Counted from the first letter of the stretch, positions 5,401 to 12,865 are shown. The stretch: 15,573 bases of DNA from Methanosarcinaceae archaeon UBA470 (GCA_002508425.1 DAKU01000091.1:1174-16746), one strand, 5' to 3'. Numbers and translations: made by a program. The notes: a model not told the origin generated them from the letters alone.

Positions 5401-5733
5401 TTAGTCCTTGTCACCTGCACATGAACAGGAAACATTGCCTTTAAGGATCTCTTTCCATTCACCTATGACATCGTGGGTCCAGCAGTCATCAGCTCCTGCA
5501 GCTTCACGCATTGTCAAAGCAAGGATATAAGTAAGTTCTTTTACAGTTGCACCTGCCTCAAGAGCACCTTTGAAATGTTTTAGGACACACGGTTTTGAGC
5601 GGGCCTTTATGGAAAGAGCAAAACATATGAACTGATATGTTTTCTCGTCAATGGTCCTCTTGTCCCTGTATATCTTATCGATATCATCCAACTTCTCTGC
5701 AAATTCGGGGAAAAACTCTTCTAACATTCTCAT
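5401..5733 (-). CDS. Second CMD/AhpD-family protein, one active-site Cys replaced, with CSC tail
   Basis: A 110-residue CMD-family helical protein. It aligns position for position with the redox region of the first CMD protein: SKPCVLKHFKGALEAG has Cys49 and His53, but position 46 is Ser instead of the first Cys of CxxC. It is thus unlikely to form the usual intramolecular disulfide there. The end SCSCAGDKD resembles the CCCAGSK tail of its paralogue. The start is the ATG at 5733, with TAAGGTGA just upstream (5739-5746); an upstream GTG/ATG extension to 5763 lacks a site. Last gene of the arsP-type operon, 37 nt after the DGC gene. Could be a metal-binding or single-Cys thiol protein. Confidence 0.8.
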   Translation of the reverse strand: MRMLEEFFPEFAEKLDDIDKIYRDKRTIDEKTYQFICFALSIKARSKPCVLKHFKGALEAGATVKELTYILALTMREAAGADDCWTHDVIGEWKEILKGNVSCSCAGDKD

Positions 5734-5770
5734 TGTGTTCACCTTATTAGTGTATGCCCGCATACTTTTT

Positions 5771-6169
5771 CTAGATTCCTAAAACACTCTCTACTTTGGC
5801 CATGACCTCATTTACCTCAGCTTCTTCCAGATCCAATTTTCCATCCTTTTTCATACCCATTTCAGTTATCACTATGCTTTTATCTACTGTGAATCCTGCA
5901 AGTTCCAGTGATTTCTTTGCACAGACAAGAGGACAGCCATCTATAGCAACTATCTCATCAGTCCCTTCGGTACTTTTTAGGATACCTGGAACATTACCCC
6001 CGATTCCTACAGTACACATGATCTTACCTTTTCCTTTTTTAGTGAGGTCAACAGCTACTTTATTTGCCATCTGTCCAACATTGGAACCACCGGCACATGC
6101 ATACAGTCCAACAATCGCAGCTTCACATGCACATTTTACTCCTTCTGCCATTTTAATTTCTTCTGCCAT
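5771..6169 (-). CDS. Putative zinc-binding DGC-domain protein
   Basis: A 132-residue protein with the pattern of the DGC domain (PF08859): CAGGSNVGQMANKVAVDL (25-42), MCTVGIGGNVPGI (51-63) and AIDGCPLVCAKKSLELAG (75-92). Cysteines 13, 15, 25, 52, 79 and 83 are candidate metal ligands. Members are annotated as putative zinc-binding proteins and often sit with thioredoxin-like and permease genes in anaerobes; the exact role is not known. The ATG at 6169 has a strong GGAGG 7 nt upstream. It starts 13 nt after the thioredoxin-like gene, so the two are in one operon. Confidence 0.85.
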   Translation of the reverse strand: MAEEIKMAEGVKCACEAAIVGLYACAGGSNVGQMANKVAVDLTKKGKGKIMCTVGIGGNVPGILKSTEGTDEIVAIDGCPLVCAKKSLELAGFTVDKSIVITEMGMKKDGKLDLEEAEVNEVMAKVESVLGI

Positions 6170-6182
6170 GATTTTTCCTCCT

Positions 6183-6416
6183 TTATTTAGAGAGCCATTC
6201 CTTAACTTTTTCAACTGTCGGGACCTTCCCTGCAATCTTTACATCACCATCGACCACAACGGCAGGAGTGATCATCACACCGTAATCAAGTGCAGCGTTT
6301 ATGTCCTCAACCTTCACGACCTCTGCAACGATTCCAAGCTCAGCAACTGCCTGTTCAACGATCTCTTTTGTTTTTTTGCATTTCGCACAACCTGAACCAA
6401 GGATCTCTATCTTCAT
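6183..6416 (-). CDS. Mini-thioredoxin (redox-active disulfide protein 2 type)
   Basis: A 77-residue thioredoxin-fold protein. MKIEILGSGCAKCKKTKEIV carries the CxxC site (Cys10, Cys13), and VMITPAVVVDG holds the conserved cis-proline (Pro51). Length and motif match the small archaeal thioredoxin-like family exemplified by MTH895. These reduce disulfides in the cytoplasm, and homologues often accompany ArsP/DUF318 permeases. The ATG at 6416 has AAAGGTGAT directly upstream. Here it would supply reducing power for the thiol proteins of the operon or reduce As(V)-type substrates; that part is inference. Confidence 0.9.
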   Translation of the reverse strand: MKIEILGSGCAKCKKTKEIVEQAVAELGIVAEVVKVEDINAALDYGVMITPAVVVDGDVKIAGKVPTVEKVKEWLSK

Positions 6417-6470
6417 TTTATCACCTTTACTTGTTGAAACATCATATTTGATGACTACTAATATTTAATT

Positions 6471-7160
6471 TTACTTTCCTCTTTTCAATATTGAGATAAG
6501 TTCCTCTGCATTTGGCATGTTCTTTCTTACCTTATCGAAAACTACTTCCATATCATATTCAACTCTAATTATTTCAGCCTGGAATGTATCTGTGTCAAAT
6601 ATCGCACAACTTGCACGAGTATCTCCATCCCTAGGCTGGCCCACAGAACCAGGGTTCACCAACGTCACATCTGCGACCTTCCTTACAAAAGGAAGATGTG
6701 AATGGCCCATGAATAAGAAATCAGCACTAACTCCTTTTATAAGTTCTTTTATTGTCTCTTCAGGAGTATCCGGCTTAATATAATCATAGAAAGATATGGG
6801 ACTAGCATGTGTGAAATATAACTTTTTCCCGTTTTCCTTCCTTCTAATATCCATGGGAAGTTTGCGAAGGAACTCCAGATGAGCATCATCTAGGACATTC
6901 CATGTATACTCTCTCGTTGATTGCGAGAGGTGTTTATATGTATAGCCACACCCACAATCCATCCTGAAAGCCACTGCATTGTCATGGTTTCCCATGATAG
7001 TAGGTATCTTTTTTTCTACAAGTACATCAATGCACTTGCCCGGAGAAGGACCATAGTCTACAAGGTCCCCCAGACAGATGACATCATCATGAGGCATATT
7101 CATGACTGCATCAAGGGCTTCTTTATTCCCATGGATGTCTGAAATTATCAATAACCGCAT
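6471..7160 (-). CDS. YfcE/MJ0936-type metallophosphoesterase
   Basis: A 229-residue calcineurin-like phosphoesterase with all metal-site motifs: SDIHG (Asp8, His10), GDLVDYGP (Asp32), GNHDN (Asn58, His59), FTHAS (His118) and GHSHLP (His153, His155), plus VNPGSVGQPRDGD. It is probably a Mn-dependent phosphodiesterase or phosphatase acting in the cytoplasm. Residues 64-76 contain two extra cysteines (FRMDCGCGYTYKH). GAGGT lies 7 nt before the ATG at 7160. It begins 20 nt after the permease stop, so it is in the same operon, although its link to metal(loid) handling is unclear. Confidence 0.9.
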   Translation of the reverse strand: MRLLIISDIHGNKEALDAVMNMPHDDVICLGDLVDYGPSPGKCIDVLVEKKIPTIMGNHDNAVAFRMDCGCGYTYKHLSQSTREYTWNVLDDAHLEFLRKLPMDIRRKENGKKLYFTHASPISFYDYIKPDTPEETIKELIKGVSADFLFMGHSHLPFVRKVADVTLVNPGSVGQPRDGDTRASCAIFDTDTFQAEIIRVEYDMEVVFDKVRKNMPNAEELISILKRGK

Positions 7161-7180
7161 ATATCAACCTCTTATTCTAG

Positions 7181-8221
7181 TCAGAGTACATAATAGTCGA
7201 ATGCTATTCCTGATATCATCGCCATTATGACAACCAGACTGATATATGAAAGTCCTCTTTTAATTCCCATGATCCTGCTGATAACGATCATACTGGGCAG
7301 GCTCAATGCAGGACCTGCAAGGAGCATTGAAAGAGCAGGGCCTTTAGCCATGCCAAGCAATGTCAGAGCACTGATGATAGGAACTTCTGTAAGTGTGGAG
7401 AAATACATTAGTGCAGCAGCAACAGAAGCAATGAAGTACGAAAGCAGGTTGCCACCACCTACATATTTCACTACTATATCTGAAGGAAGCAGCTCTACGA
7501 TGATGCCTGCAAAAAAGACTCCCACGAGCAACAGAGGGGCGATCATTTTTACAAGGAACCAGGTCTCCTGCATCCAGCTTTCTCTTTCTTCCTTGGAATA
7601 CCACTTGAAAGACAGGTATACTGTAGCAGCTATGAGAGGGATCTCCACCAGAGCCAGGGATGTCCAGGATTTGATTATTTCAGGAATGACAAGTATTGCC
7701 AACAGCAACAGGAAAAGTTGAACAGTGTGGGAGTGTTCTTCCGCGTTAAAGGTCTTGATGCCACTGTGTTCACCATTATTTTTCTCATATACTACGTGCA
7801 TTATCAATCCAATGACAACCGATAGAAGAATTGCACCCACTGCCCTGGAAACCCCAATATCATAGCCTAGAATCTTTGCAGTATAAACTATTGCTAGGAT
7901 ATTGATAGCAGGTGCAGAGAAAAGAAAAGTAGTGGCTGGACCTATGCCGGCTCCTCTCTTATAAATACCAGCAAACAGGGGGAGTACAGTACAGCTGCAT
8001 ACTGCGAGCAAGCAGCCCGATATTGCTGCTACGGAGTAGGAGATGTGTTTTGGTGTATCAGCACCAAAATACTTCAACACTGATTCCTTTGAGAAAAGCG
8101 ATGCAATAGCACCAGCTAGAAAAAATGCTGGAATCAGACAGAGCAGTACATGCAATGCCAGGTATTCCTGAACAGATTGCAGGCCGACGTTTACCAGATG
8201 TATAAGATAATCTTGTGTCAT
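7181..8221 (-). CDS. ArsP-type (DUF318) membrane permease
   Basis: A 346-residue membrane protein with about eight to ten hydrophobic helices in two halves and a polar, His-rich central loop (EHSGIKTFNAEEHSHTV). The signature CSCTVLPLFAGIYKRGAGIG (75-94), then TTFLFSAPAINILA, is that of PF03773. A second-half repeat, GPALSLPSMIVISRIMG, is near the end. Family member ArsP of Campylobacter exports trivalent organoarsenicals; other members have unknown substrates. Cys75 and Cys77 are candidate ligands. I chose the ATG at 8221 because a TATA box at 8248-8255 predicts transcription from about 8226; the longer frame to 8245 would lie upstream of that. First gene of a five-gene operon. Confidence 0.88.
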   Translation of the reverse strand: MTQDYLIHLVNVGLQSVQEYLALHVLLCLIPAFFLAGAIASLFSKESVLKYFGADTPKHISYSVAAISGCLLAVCSCTVLPLFAGIYKRGAGIGPATTFLFSAPAINILAIVYTAKILGYDIGVSRAVGAILLSVVIGLIMHVVYEKNNGEHSGIKTFNAEEHSHTVQLFLLLLAILVIPEIIKSWTSLALVEIPLIAATVYLSFKWYSKEERESWMQETWFLVKMIAPLLLVGVFFAGIIVELLPSDIVVKYVGGGNLLSYFIASVAAALMYFSTLTEVPIISALTLLGMAKGPALSMLLAGPALSLPSMIVISRIMGIKRGLSYISLVVIMAMISGIAFDYYVL

Positions 8222-8225
8222 GTAT

Positions 8226-8241
8226 TTCAAATATATTTGAA
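8226..8241. promoter_or_regulatory. Operator-like palindrome 1 at the arsP-type start
   Basis: TTCAAATATATTTGAA is a perfect 16-bp palindrome. It lies between the predicted TATA box (8248-8255) and start point of the permease operon, where a bound repressor would block transcription. It shares the TTCAA/TTGAA half-site with two further dyads in the same divergent promoter. Confidence 0.55.
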
Positions 8242-8247
8242 GCATTG

Positions 8248-8255
8248 TATTTAAA
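8248..8255 (-). promoter_or_regulatory. TATA box of the arsP-type operon
   Basis: The minus strand reads TTTAAATA, centred at 8252. The predicted start near 8226 leaves only a few bases before the ATG at 8221, consistent with the absence of a Shine-Dalgarno site there. Confidence 0.5.
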
Positions 8256-8262
8256 GCTTGCT

Positions 8263-8282
8263 ATTTCAATACAAATTGAAAT
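8263..8282. promoter_or_regulatory. Operator-like inverted repeat 2, central between divergent promoters
   Basis: ATTTCAATACAAATTGAAAT has perfect 8-bp arms and a 4-nt centre. It sits just upstream of the TATA boxes of both divergent transcripts, so one protein bound here could affect both. The size and symmetry fit an ArsR/SmtB dimer; the regulator encoded at 8712 is the natural candidate. Confidence 0.6.
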
Positions 8283-8296
8283 ACATATATATATGA
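8283..8296 (+). promoter_or_regulatory. TATA box of the DUF6951-like/arsR transcript
   Basis: ACATATATATATATG-like stretch centred near 8290. A start around 8316 leaves a leader of about 32 nt containing the GAGGGGA ribosome site before the ATG at 8348. Confidence 0.45.
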
Positions 8297-8310
8297 GAAC
8301 TAACATGAAT

Positions 8311-8332
8311 TTCAATAACTAGCAAAATTGAA
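8311..8332. promoter_or_regulatory. Operator-like inverted repeat 3 at the rightward start point
   Basis: TTCAAT (8311-8316) and ATTGAA (8327-8332) are inverted with a 10-nt spacer over the predicted start of the rightward transcript. The half-site matches the other two dyads, but the spacing differs, so this is the weakest of the three. Confidence 0.4.
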
Positions 8333-8347
8333 GAAAGAGGGGACATC

Positions 8348-8662
8348 ATGACTGAAGTTACTGTCAATTCAACGATATGCGGTTTTGTGCATAAGGTGTA
8401 CGGAAAAAGAGATGGAAAAAATGTAATCATCGATATTGAAAGTGATTGTGAGAAAATCAAAAAAATGTCGCACATGGAGATACCCATGGATCAGACGCTT
8501 GATATCAAGGACAATTATGTGATGACAAAAGCTCAGGAAATGAAATGCTCTTCTAACTGTCTTGTACCTTGCGGGGTATTGCATGTGTGCAGAATAGAAA
8601 TGGGACTTTTGTCGGAGTCGTTAGCTAAAAAATCAGGCAGCATCAGCATTGACTTCAAATAA
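8348..8662 (+). CDS. DUF6951-like Cys-rich small protein
   Basis: A 104-residue protein starting MTEVTVNSTICGFVHKVYGK, with SDCEKIKKM at 32-40 and a Cys cluster KCSSNCLVPCGVLHVC (Cys67, 71, 75, 81). The ICGF start, SDCE and SNC.VPC.V pattern fits the small family I recall as DUF6951, found in methanogens and clostridia near DGC-type proteins. Function unknown; the cysteines suggest metal or Fe-S binding. GAGGGGA precedes the ATG. It is divergent from the permease operon and 49 nt upstream of the second arsR-type gene, with which it is probably co-transcribed. The family name is from memory. Confidence 0.75.
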   Translation: MTEVTVNSTICGFVHKVYGKRDGKNVIIDIESDCEKIKKMSHMEIPMDQTLDIKDNYVMTKAQEMKCSSNCLVPCGVLHVCRIEMGLLSESLAKKSGSISIDFK

Positions 8663-8711
8663 CTGTGTATTTTGTTCAAAATTATATCACATGCTCTGTA
8701 TGAGGTAATTG

Positions 8712-9047
8712 ATGAAAATCCCGGAACAATTATATAAAGACATAGAAGTGATTGGTGGAATCGATAAAATCATTGAAAAACTGCCTGATGAAAACAGAAT
8801 GATAAGACAAAGCCAGATATATGATGCACTTTCATCACCTCTTAGACTGAAGATTCTAAATCTTCTTTCAATACAGCCACTTTGTGCCTGCGTTATCCAG
8901 AAAATAACAAAGACGTCACCATCAAAACTTTCCTATCACCTTTCAGTATTAACTGAAAATAATTTAATTGAGGGTAGCAAAGAAGCAACATGGATAACAT
9001 ATAGCCTTACAGAATTAGGAAAACAATATGTTCTAACGAAACTGTAA
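8712..9047 (+). CDS. ArsR-family repressor with CAC metal motif
   Basis: A 111-residue winged-helix regulator. QIYDALSSPLRLKILNLLSI (35-54), PLCACVIQKI (57-65), recognition helix SPSKLSYHLSVLTENNLI and wing EATWITYSLT are all in place. Cys58 and Cys60 form the alpha-3 CxC pair that binds metal(loid)s in ArsR/CadC types. An N-terminal helix of about 30 residues (IPEQLYKDIEVIGGIDKII) precedes the fold. The ATG at 8712 is preferred over TTG at 8709 because GAGGT (8702-8706) lies 5 nt upstream. Probable regulator of its own transcript and the divergent permease operon through the ATTTCAA dyads. Confidence 0.88.
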   Translation: MKIPEQLYKDIEVIGGIDKIIEKLPDENRMIRQSQIYDALSSPLRLKILNLLSIQPLCACVIQKITKTSPSKLSYHLSVLTENNLIEGSKEATWITYSLTELGKQYVLTKL

Positions 9048-9175
9048 ATGTTCTACATTTATCCAGATGCGAGGATAACTCCTGCTTTTGTCAATTGGCA
9101 TGAATTTCACTAATTTTAAATTTGTCTTTTGTCTTCAGCGCAAAAAACAAATAGCAGCTAAATCAATGTGAATTC

Positions 9176-9343
9176 ATGACCAACGATAATGAAAAGAAAA
9201 ATCAGAAAAATATGACACAAGAGACATCTGTACTAAATGCTGATAATGATTACGAAGAAGACCTCTTATACACATATAGACAAAAAAATGATACTTCACA
9301 CATGCGATGGAACAATAACCTGTGCAGAAAGCCCGGGAAGTGA
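9176..9343 (+). CDS. Possible 55-residue hydrophilic protein in the 9048-9395 gap
   Basis: The only ORF of note in this 348-nt gap starts at ATG 9176 (MTNDNEKKNQKNMTQETSVL) and ends at TGA 9341-9343. It is Asn/Lys/Glu-rich with no recognisable motif and has no Shine-Dalgarno site. A TTTTAAATTT stretch near 9114-9123 could be a TATA box. It may be a small gene, a remnant, or chance. The rest of the gap shows nothing beyond a terminator-like sequence at its right end. Confidence 0.25.
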   Translation: MTNDNEKKNQKNMTQETSVLNADNDYEEDLLYTYRQKNDTSHMRWNNNLCRKPGK

Positions 9344-9351
9344 GCAATACG

Positions 9352-9391
9352 AAAAAATAGTGTGAAACATAAGTAGCAGAGTCACTTCACA
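9352..9391 (-). terminator. Possible terminator of the hyuA-type gene
   Basis: On the minus strand, after the stop at 9396, TGTGAA (9386-9391) can pair with TTCACA (9361-9366), followed by a run of six T (9352-9357). The stem is short and the loop is long, so the T-run is the stronger part of the evidence. Confidence 0.35.
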
Positions 9392-9395
9392 TCTA

Positions 9396-11366
9396 TTATG
9401 AGCTGCCATTATTGTTATTGTATGTACCTCTAATTGCCATCATAGGATCTCCAACCCCTACAACTGTAATTCTTGTCTCGATAGGAGGATGCGGCCAGTT
9501 ATCAGGAGATGTTGTGTGTTTCGACACATTTATGATCGTATCTTCTTTTATAATACCGCATCGCTTCTCATAATTAAGTACTAGTGAGTGTCCCATTTTA
9601 GTAGCATAGTCCACAGCATCACTATATCTCTCAAAGCGTTCCCTACCCTCAGATGAAAATACAAGGAAATCACTATCAGGGTTAACCAGAGAAGCAGGTT
9701 TTATCATTATTTCCACTCTTTTAACACTTTTCCCAACAAGCGCTCCTACAGCATTCCCCACGCTGGCAAATTGTGGAACCTGCACATCTGCATCAATTAG
9801 AGATTTCAAATCATCTACATATGCAGAAACCGGCCCTCCAAGCAGCACCACGGGAATATCTGTTTTGAACCTTGCAGGATAATTCCCACTTAGAACCTCA
9901 TCTATTGCATTTTTTGGGATAGTGGGTATAAGAAATGACATTAGATCATGGGCCATATTCATCGCAAAAAGGTCTTTTACATGCCTACAGAACTCGTATT
10001 TACCCATGTTCGCATACTTTGACAGATAAAAAGCTCCTGTTTCCGAAGCTTCTTTGTTCCACTGCTCATATTCTCCAAGTACATGAAGCACATCTGTAGG
10101 CGTAAAACCTATAGACTGAATAAGCCTTTTATTTATGAGTGAATCAAGTGTTTTATTGATGAGTATTATTTCTTTTGCATCTGTCATATCAGTCAATTCT
10201 ATGACAGAAATCGGTTCATCACCTATTAGCTTGAGCATCTCCTTTTCCTTTTCCATCAATCCAGTAGCTTCATACTCAGTTCTGACTATGAATTTGGTTT
10301 GCTGATAGTTTTCATTTGTGTCCTTTCGCAGAACCATTTTATTACGTTTCAGACGATAAAGAAAATGAGGGAATATGGTTGCTGCAACGCATAAAGGTAT
10401 GACTCTTCTCGGGCCTATATTCACGTTTTTGTCTTTGACCCAAACATGGCTATCGCCGCCCAGAGCCGAAGTTTCCATAGTCATAGCTTTTACTCGTGTT
10501 TTCCAACCACCTACCATGCAACCTTCGGAACTTATCTGAGGAATGCCATCTTTTATAGATGATACATCAGTACTTGTGCCTCCCACATCAATGACTGCAC
10601 AGGTATCGACTTTTGCAAGGTACGAGGCACCGAGGATGCTTGCAGCAGGGCCTGAAAATATTGTTTCAATGGGTTTCTCAAGTGCATCCTCTATGTTGTA
10701 GACCGACCCATCGCACTTGAGCATCAACAGCCTGGCATTGATTCCCCGCTTTTTGATATCTGAAGCTACGGCATTTACAAATATATAGGTGATAGGGATC
10801 AACTGAGCATTAAGAGCTGCAGTTACAGCTCTTTCATAAACCCCGAGTTCCTGTGAGAGTTCATGCCCACACACAACCGGTAGGTCTGTGATACTATGTA
10901 TTATACTTTTTACTGCAAGTTCATGCTCAGGGTTGCGCGTACCGAAGTATGCGGACACTGCATAGGCCGAAACCCAGGATTTGGATGTTTCGATATAATC
11001 TCTAACAGCTTCAATGTCTAGCGGATACTCTTCTTCACCATTTGTATCATGACCACCCGAAACAAAAACAACACTTTCAGCAGGATATTCTTTGTCTGTT
11101 GCCTGCTCTCCTACTAATATTAGCCCTACTGGCCTGCCGGTGTTTTCAAGAAGTGCATTTGTGGAAAGAGTCGTAGATACGGATACGAGATTAACATCTT
11201 TTAGATAGTTCTGATCCAGTGAATTCAGTACATTCTGAATCCCTTGCTGAATATCGGGGTAAGTAGTAAAAGATTTTTTTGCATCAATGATCGCTCCATC
11301 TGACCCCCTTACAATAACAGCGTCAGTATAGGTTCCCCCGGCATCAATTCCTAAACCATAATGCAT
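9396..11366 (-). CDS. HyuA-type hydantoinase/oxoprolinase family protein
   Basis: A 656-residue ASKHA-fold protein of COG0145. The N-terminal phosphate motif GLGIDAGGTYTDAVIV (4-19), STTLSTNALLENTGRPVG (64-81), a second phosphate motif VIDVGGTSTDVSS (258-270) and a late VVLLGGPVSAYVDDL define the family. Such proteins hydrolyse hydantoins or 5-oxoproline using ATP, usually with a HyuB partner; none is adjacent. A winged-helix-like segment, roughly residues 370-430 (EKEKEMLKLIGDEP..LINKRLIQS), interrupts the core, as in other archaeal relatives I recall. The C-terminus ends in an Asn run. The ATG at 11366 has AAAGGTGAT just upstream. Substrate unknown. Confidence 0.85.
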   Translation of the reverse strand: MHYGLGIDAGGTYTDAVIVRGSDGAIIDAKKSFTTYPDIQQGIQNVLNSLDQNYLKDVNLVSVSTTLSTNALLENTGRPVGLILVGEQATDKEYPAESVVFVSGGHDTNGEEEYPLDIEAVRDYIETSKSWVSAYAVSAYFGTRNPEHELAVKSIIHSITDLPVVCGHELSQELGVYERAVTAALNAQLIPITYIFVNAVASDIKKRGINARLLMLKCDGSVYNIEDALEKPIETIFSGPAASILGASYLAKVDTCAVIDVGGTSTDVSSIKDGIPQISSEGCMVGGWKTRVKAMTMETSALGGDSHVWVKDKNVNIGPRRVIPLCVAATIFPHFLYRLKRNKMVLRKDTNENYQQTKFIVRTEYEATGLMEKEKEMLKLIGDEPISVIELTDMTDAKEIILINKTLDSLINKRLIQSIGFTPTDVLHVLGEYEQWNKEASETGAFYLSKYANMGKYEFCRHVKDLFAMNMAHDLMSFLIPTIPKNAIDEVLSGNYPARFKTDIPVVLLGGPVSAYVDDLKSLIDADVQVPQFASVGNAVGALVGKSVKRVEIMIKPASLVNPDSDFLVFSSEGRERFERYSDAVDYATKMGHSLVLNYEKRCGIIKEDTIINVSKHTTSPDNWPHPPIETRITVVGVGDPMMAIRGTYNNNNGSS

Positions 11367-11417
11367 TCTTATCACCTTTTAAGATGGAAATGAAAAGCAC
11401 TTCTTTTATCGACCGAC

Positions 11418-11442
11418 TTTACTTTAAAATGTGTAAAGTAAA
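11418..11442. promoter_or_regulatory. 25-bp inverted repeat over the hyuA-type promoter
   Basis: TTTACTTTA (11418-11426) and TAAAGTAAA (11434-11442) are perfect 9-bp arms with a 7-nt spacer. On the minus strand the left arm overlaps a TATA-like TTTTAAAG (11422-11429) that predicts a start near 11400, giving a leader of about 34 nt before the ATG. Position over TATA suggests repression. The remaining 11443-11646 shows no other clear feature. Confidence 0.5.
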
Positions 11443-11646
11443 CGCCGTTAAATAATGCTTCAACACAATAAAGAGATTGTGTTTCAAAGATATTTAAAAC
11501 ACATGGTTGAGCCCTTGGATAGAGATTCCTCCAAACATACTACACTTCTGATGCGATAATTAACTCTTTTTCTGAACGAGTAGAAGTTTTGAGATATTAC
11601 ATGCATTATTCAAAGACTCAAGAATTTGGGAAAATTTGTTTTTTCT

Positions 11647-12774
11647 TTATCTTGCACCCTTCCCCAGCAGTTTACAGATAGCTGCCGCCCCGTTCAGCTT
11701 TTCTGATAATTGGCGCATAGATCGTGCATTATCTACGAATTTTCCATTATACACTACTTCTTTGATGTACGACAGTATCTCTTCAGGAGAAGTGGAATAA
11801 TCAAAACAATACCCTAACCCATTTTCTTCTATTACCGAGGAGTTGTTCTGCTGTTCTATATGACCTATGTCAGGAAAAGATAGCACAGGAATACCAAAAC
11901 TCAGGGTTTCCATCAAAGTGCTATGCCCCCCGGGAGCAATGATAACATCGGAACCTTTTATGAAAGGGAATTGATCACTTATGAACTGCAAAATACTCAC
12001 ATTGGAAGGTAAATCTGTAAATTTATCAGAGTCTACACTCGGACCTGTAAGCAGAGTATAATGTATCTCAGGGGACATTTCAGCAGCCTTGATGACCTTT
12101 AAAAAAAGAGGAGCCCTGTAACCAAAACCACCTACTGTTGAAAGCACATGCGGATGCTGTACCTGAGCCGGTAGAACTTCTCCATAGGCCTTACCAACCA
12201 CAGGTCCGCTATAGAATACCTTTTTCATCATTTTGTCACTGAAACTGATATTTTTTCTGCATATAGTATGAGGCATGGGATAATCTGGAATAACAATGCC
12301 ATCAACTATCTTGAAAACTCTTGAGTATAATTTTTTTACGACCATGGCAAGAAATCTGCCGGAAATACCCCTATCCATGAAGAACTCTTCCATGTTAGAC
12401 TGATTCATCATAAGATAAGATGGTTTTTTCATAAGTTTTGAAGCTAAAATACCAGTAAAATAACCATCCGAGATAACCACATCAGGATGGAACATCTTAA
12501 TGAGCTTTTTTATATTGAGAATCCCAAAGAAACTGCCCTGTTTTAGGGTTCTAAGGATGGAAGATTTTAGATCGAGAGTTCCAGCATTCCCCACAAGAGT
12601 GATCTCTGAGGGAATAGTAGTTACAGCATATCCTTTTCTTTCTATCAGCTCTTGAGAATAGCCATAAGCCCCAAAATGAACTTCATGATCTGCCGATACA
12701 AGTTCTTTTGCAATAGCAATGCAACGGCTCGTATGTCCAAGACCTTCCCCACAAACAAGTATCAGTATTCTCAT
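11647..12774 (-). CDS. MurG-like glycosyltransferase, MJ1255 family (paralogue A)
   Basis: A 375-residue GT-B-fold glycosyltransferase with the N-terminal glycine motif CGEGLGHTSRC (8-18), VISDGYFTG (100-108), VGGFGYR (214-220) and the nucleotide-sugar site APGGHSTLMETL (280-291), then EQQNN (307-311), corresponding to the MurG-type Q-Q/N signature. It matches the archaeal MJ1255/UDP-GlcNAc-transferase-like family. It has no signal or membrane helix and probably acts on a lipid or glycan acceptor at the cytoplasmic face. It aligns without gaps over at least 310 residues with the glycosyltransferase at 14251, with 36 of the first 50 residues identical. The ATG at 12774 has no obvious ribosome site. 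Confidence 0.87.
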   Translation of the reverse strand: MRILILVCGEGLGHTSRCIAIAKELVSADHEVHFGAYGYSQELIERKGYAVTTIPSEITLVGNAGTLDLKSSILRTLKQGSFFGILNIKKLIKMFHPDVVISDGYFTGILASKLMKKPSYLMMNQSNMEEFFMDRGISGRFLAMVVKKLYSRVFKIVDGIVIPDYPMPHTICRKNISFSDKMMKKVFYSGPVVGKAYGEVLPAQVQHPHVLSTVGGFGYRAPLFLKVIKAAEMSPEIHYTLLTGPSVDSDKFTDLPSNVSILQFISDQFPFIKGSDVIIAPGGHSTLMETLSFGIPVLSFPDIGHIEQQNNSSVIEENGLGYCFDYSTSPEEILSYIKEVVYNGKFVDNARSMRQLSEKLNGAAAICKLLGKGAR

Positions 12775-12865
12775 AAAAAATCAGTGAACTTAAACCCACC
12801 TAACATAAAATGATTACGTCTGAAGAAAATGCATTTGAAAGTATAAGGAAAAAACTTGGTTAGAA

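Noticed and set aside
5796..6395. 199-codon plus-strand ORF
   Set aside because: It is antisense to the DGC and mini-thioredoxin genes, both recognised by motif, and spans their junction.
7227..7721. 164-codon plus-strand ORF
   Set aside because: Antisense to the second half of the ArsP-type permease; no independent support.
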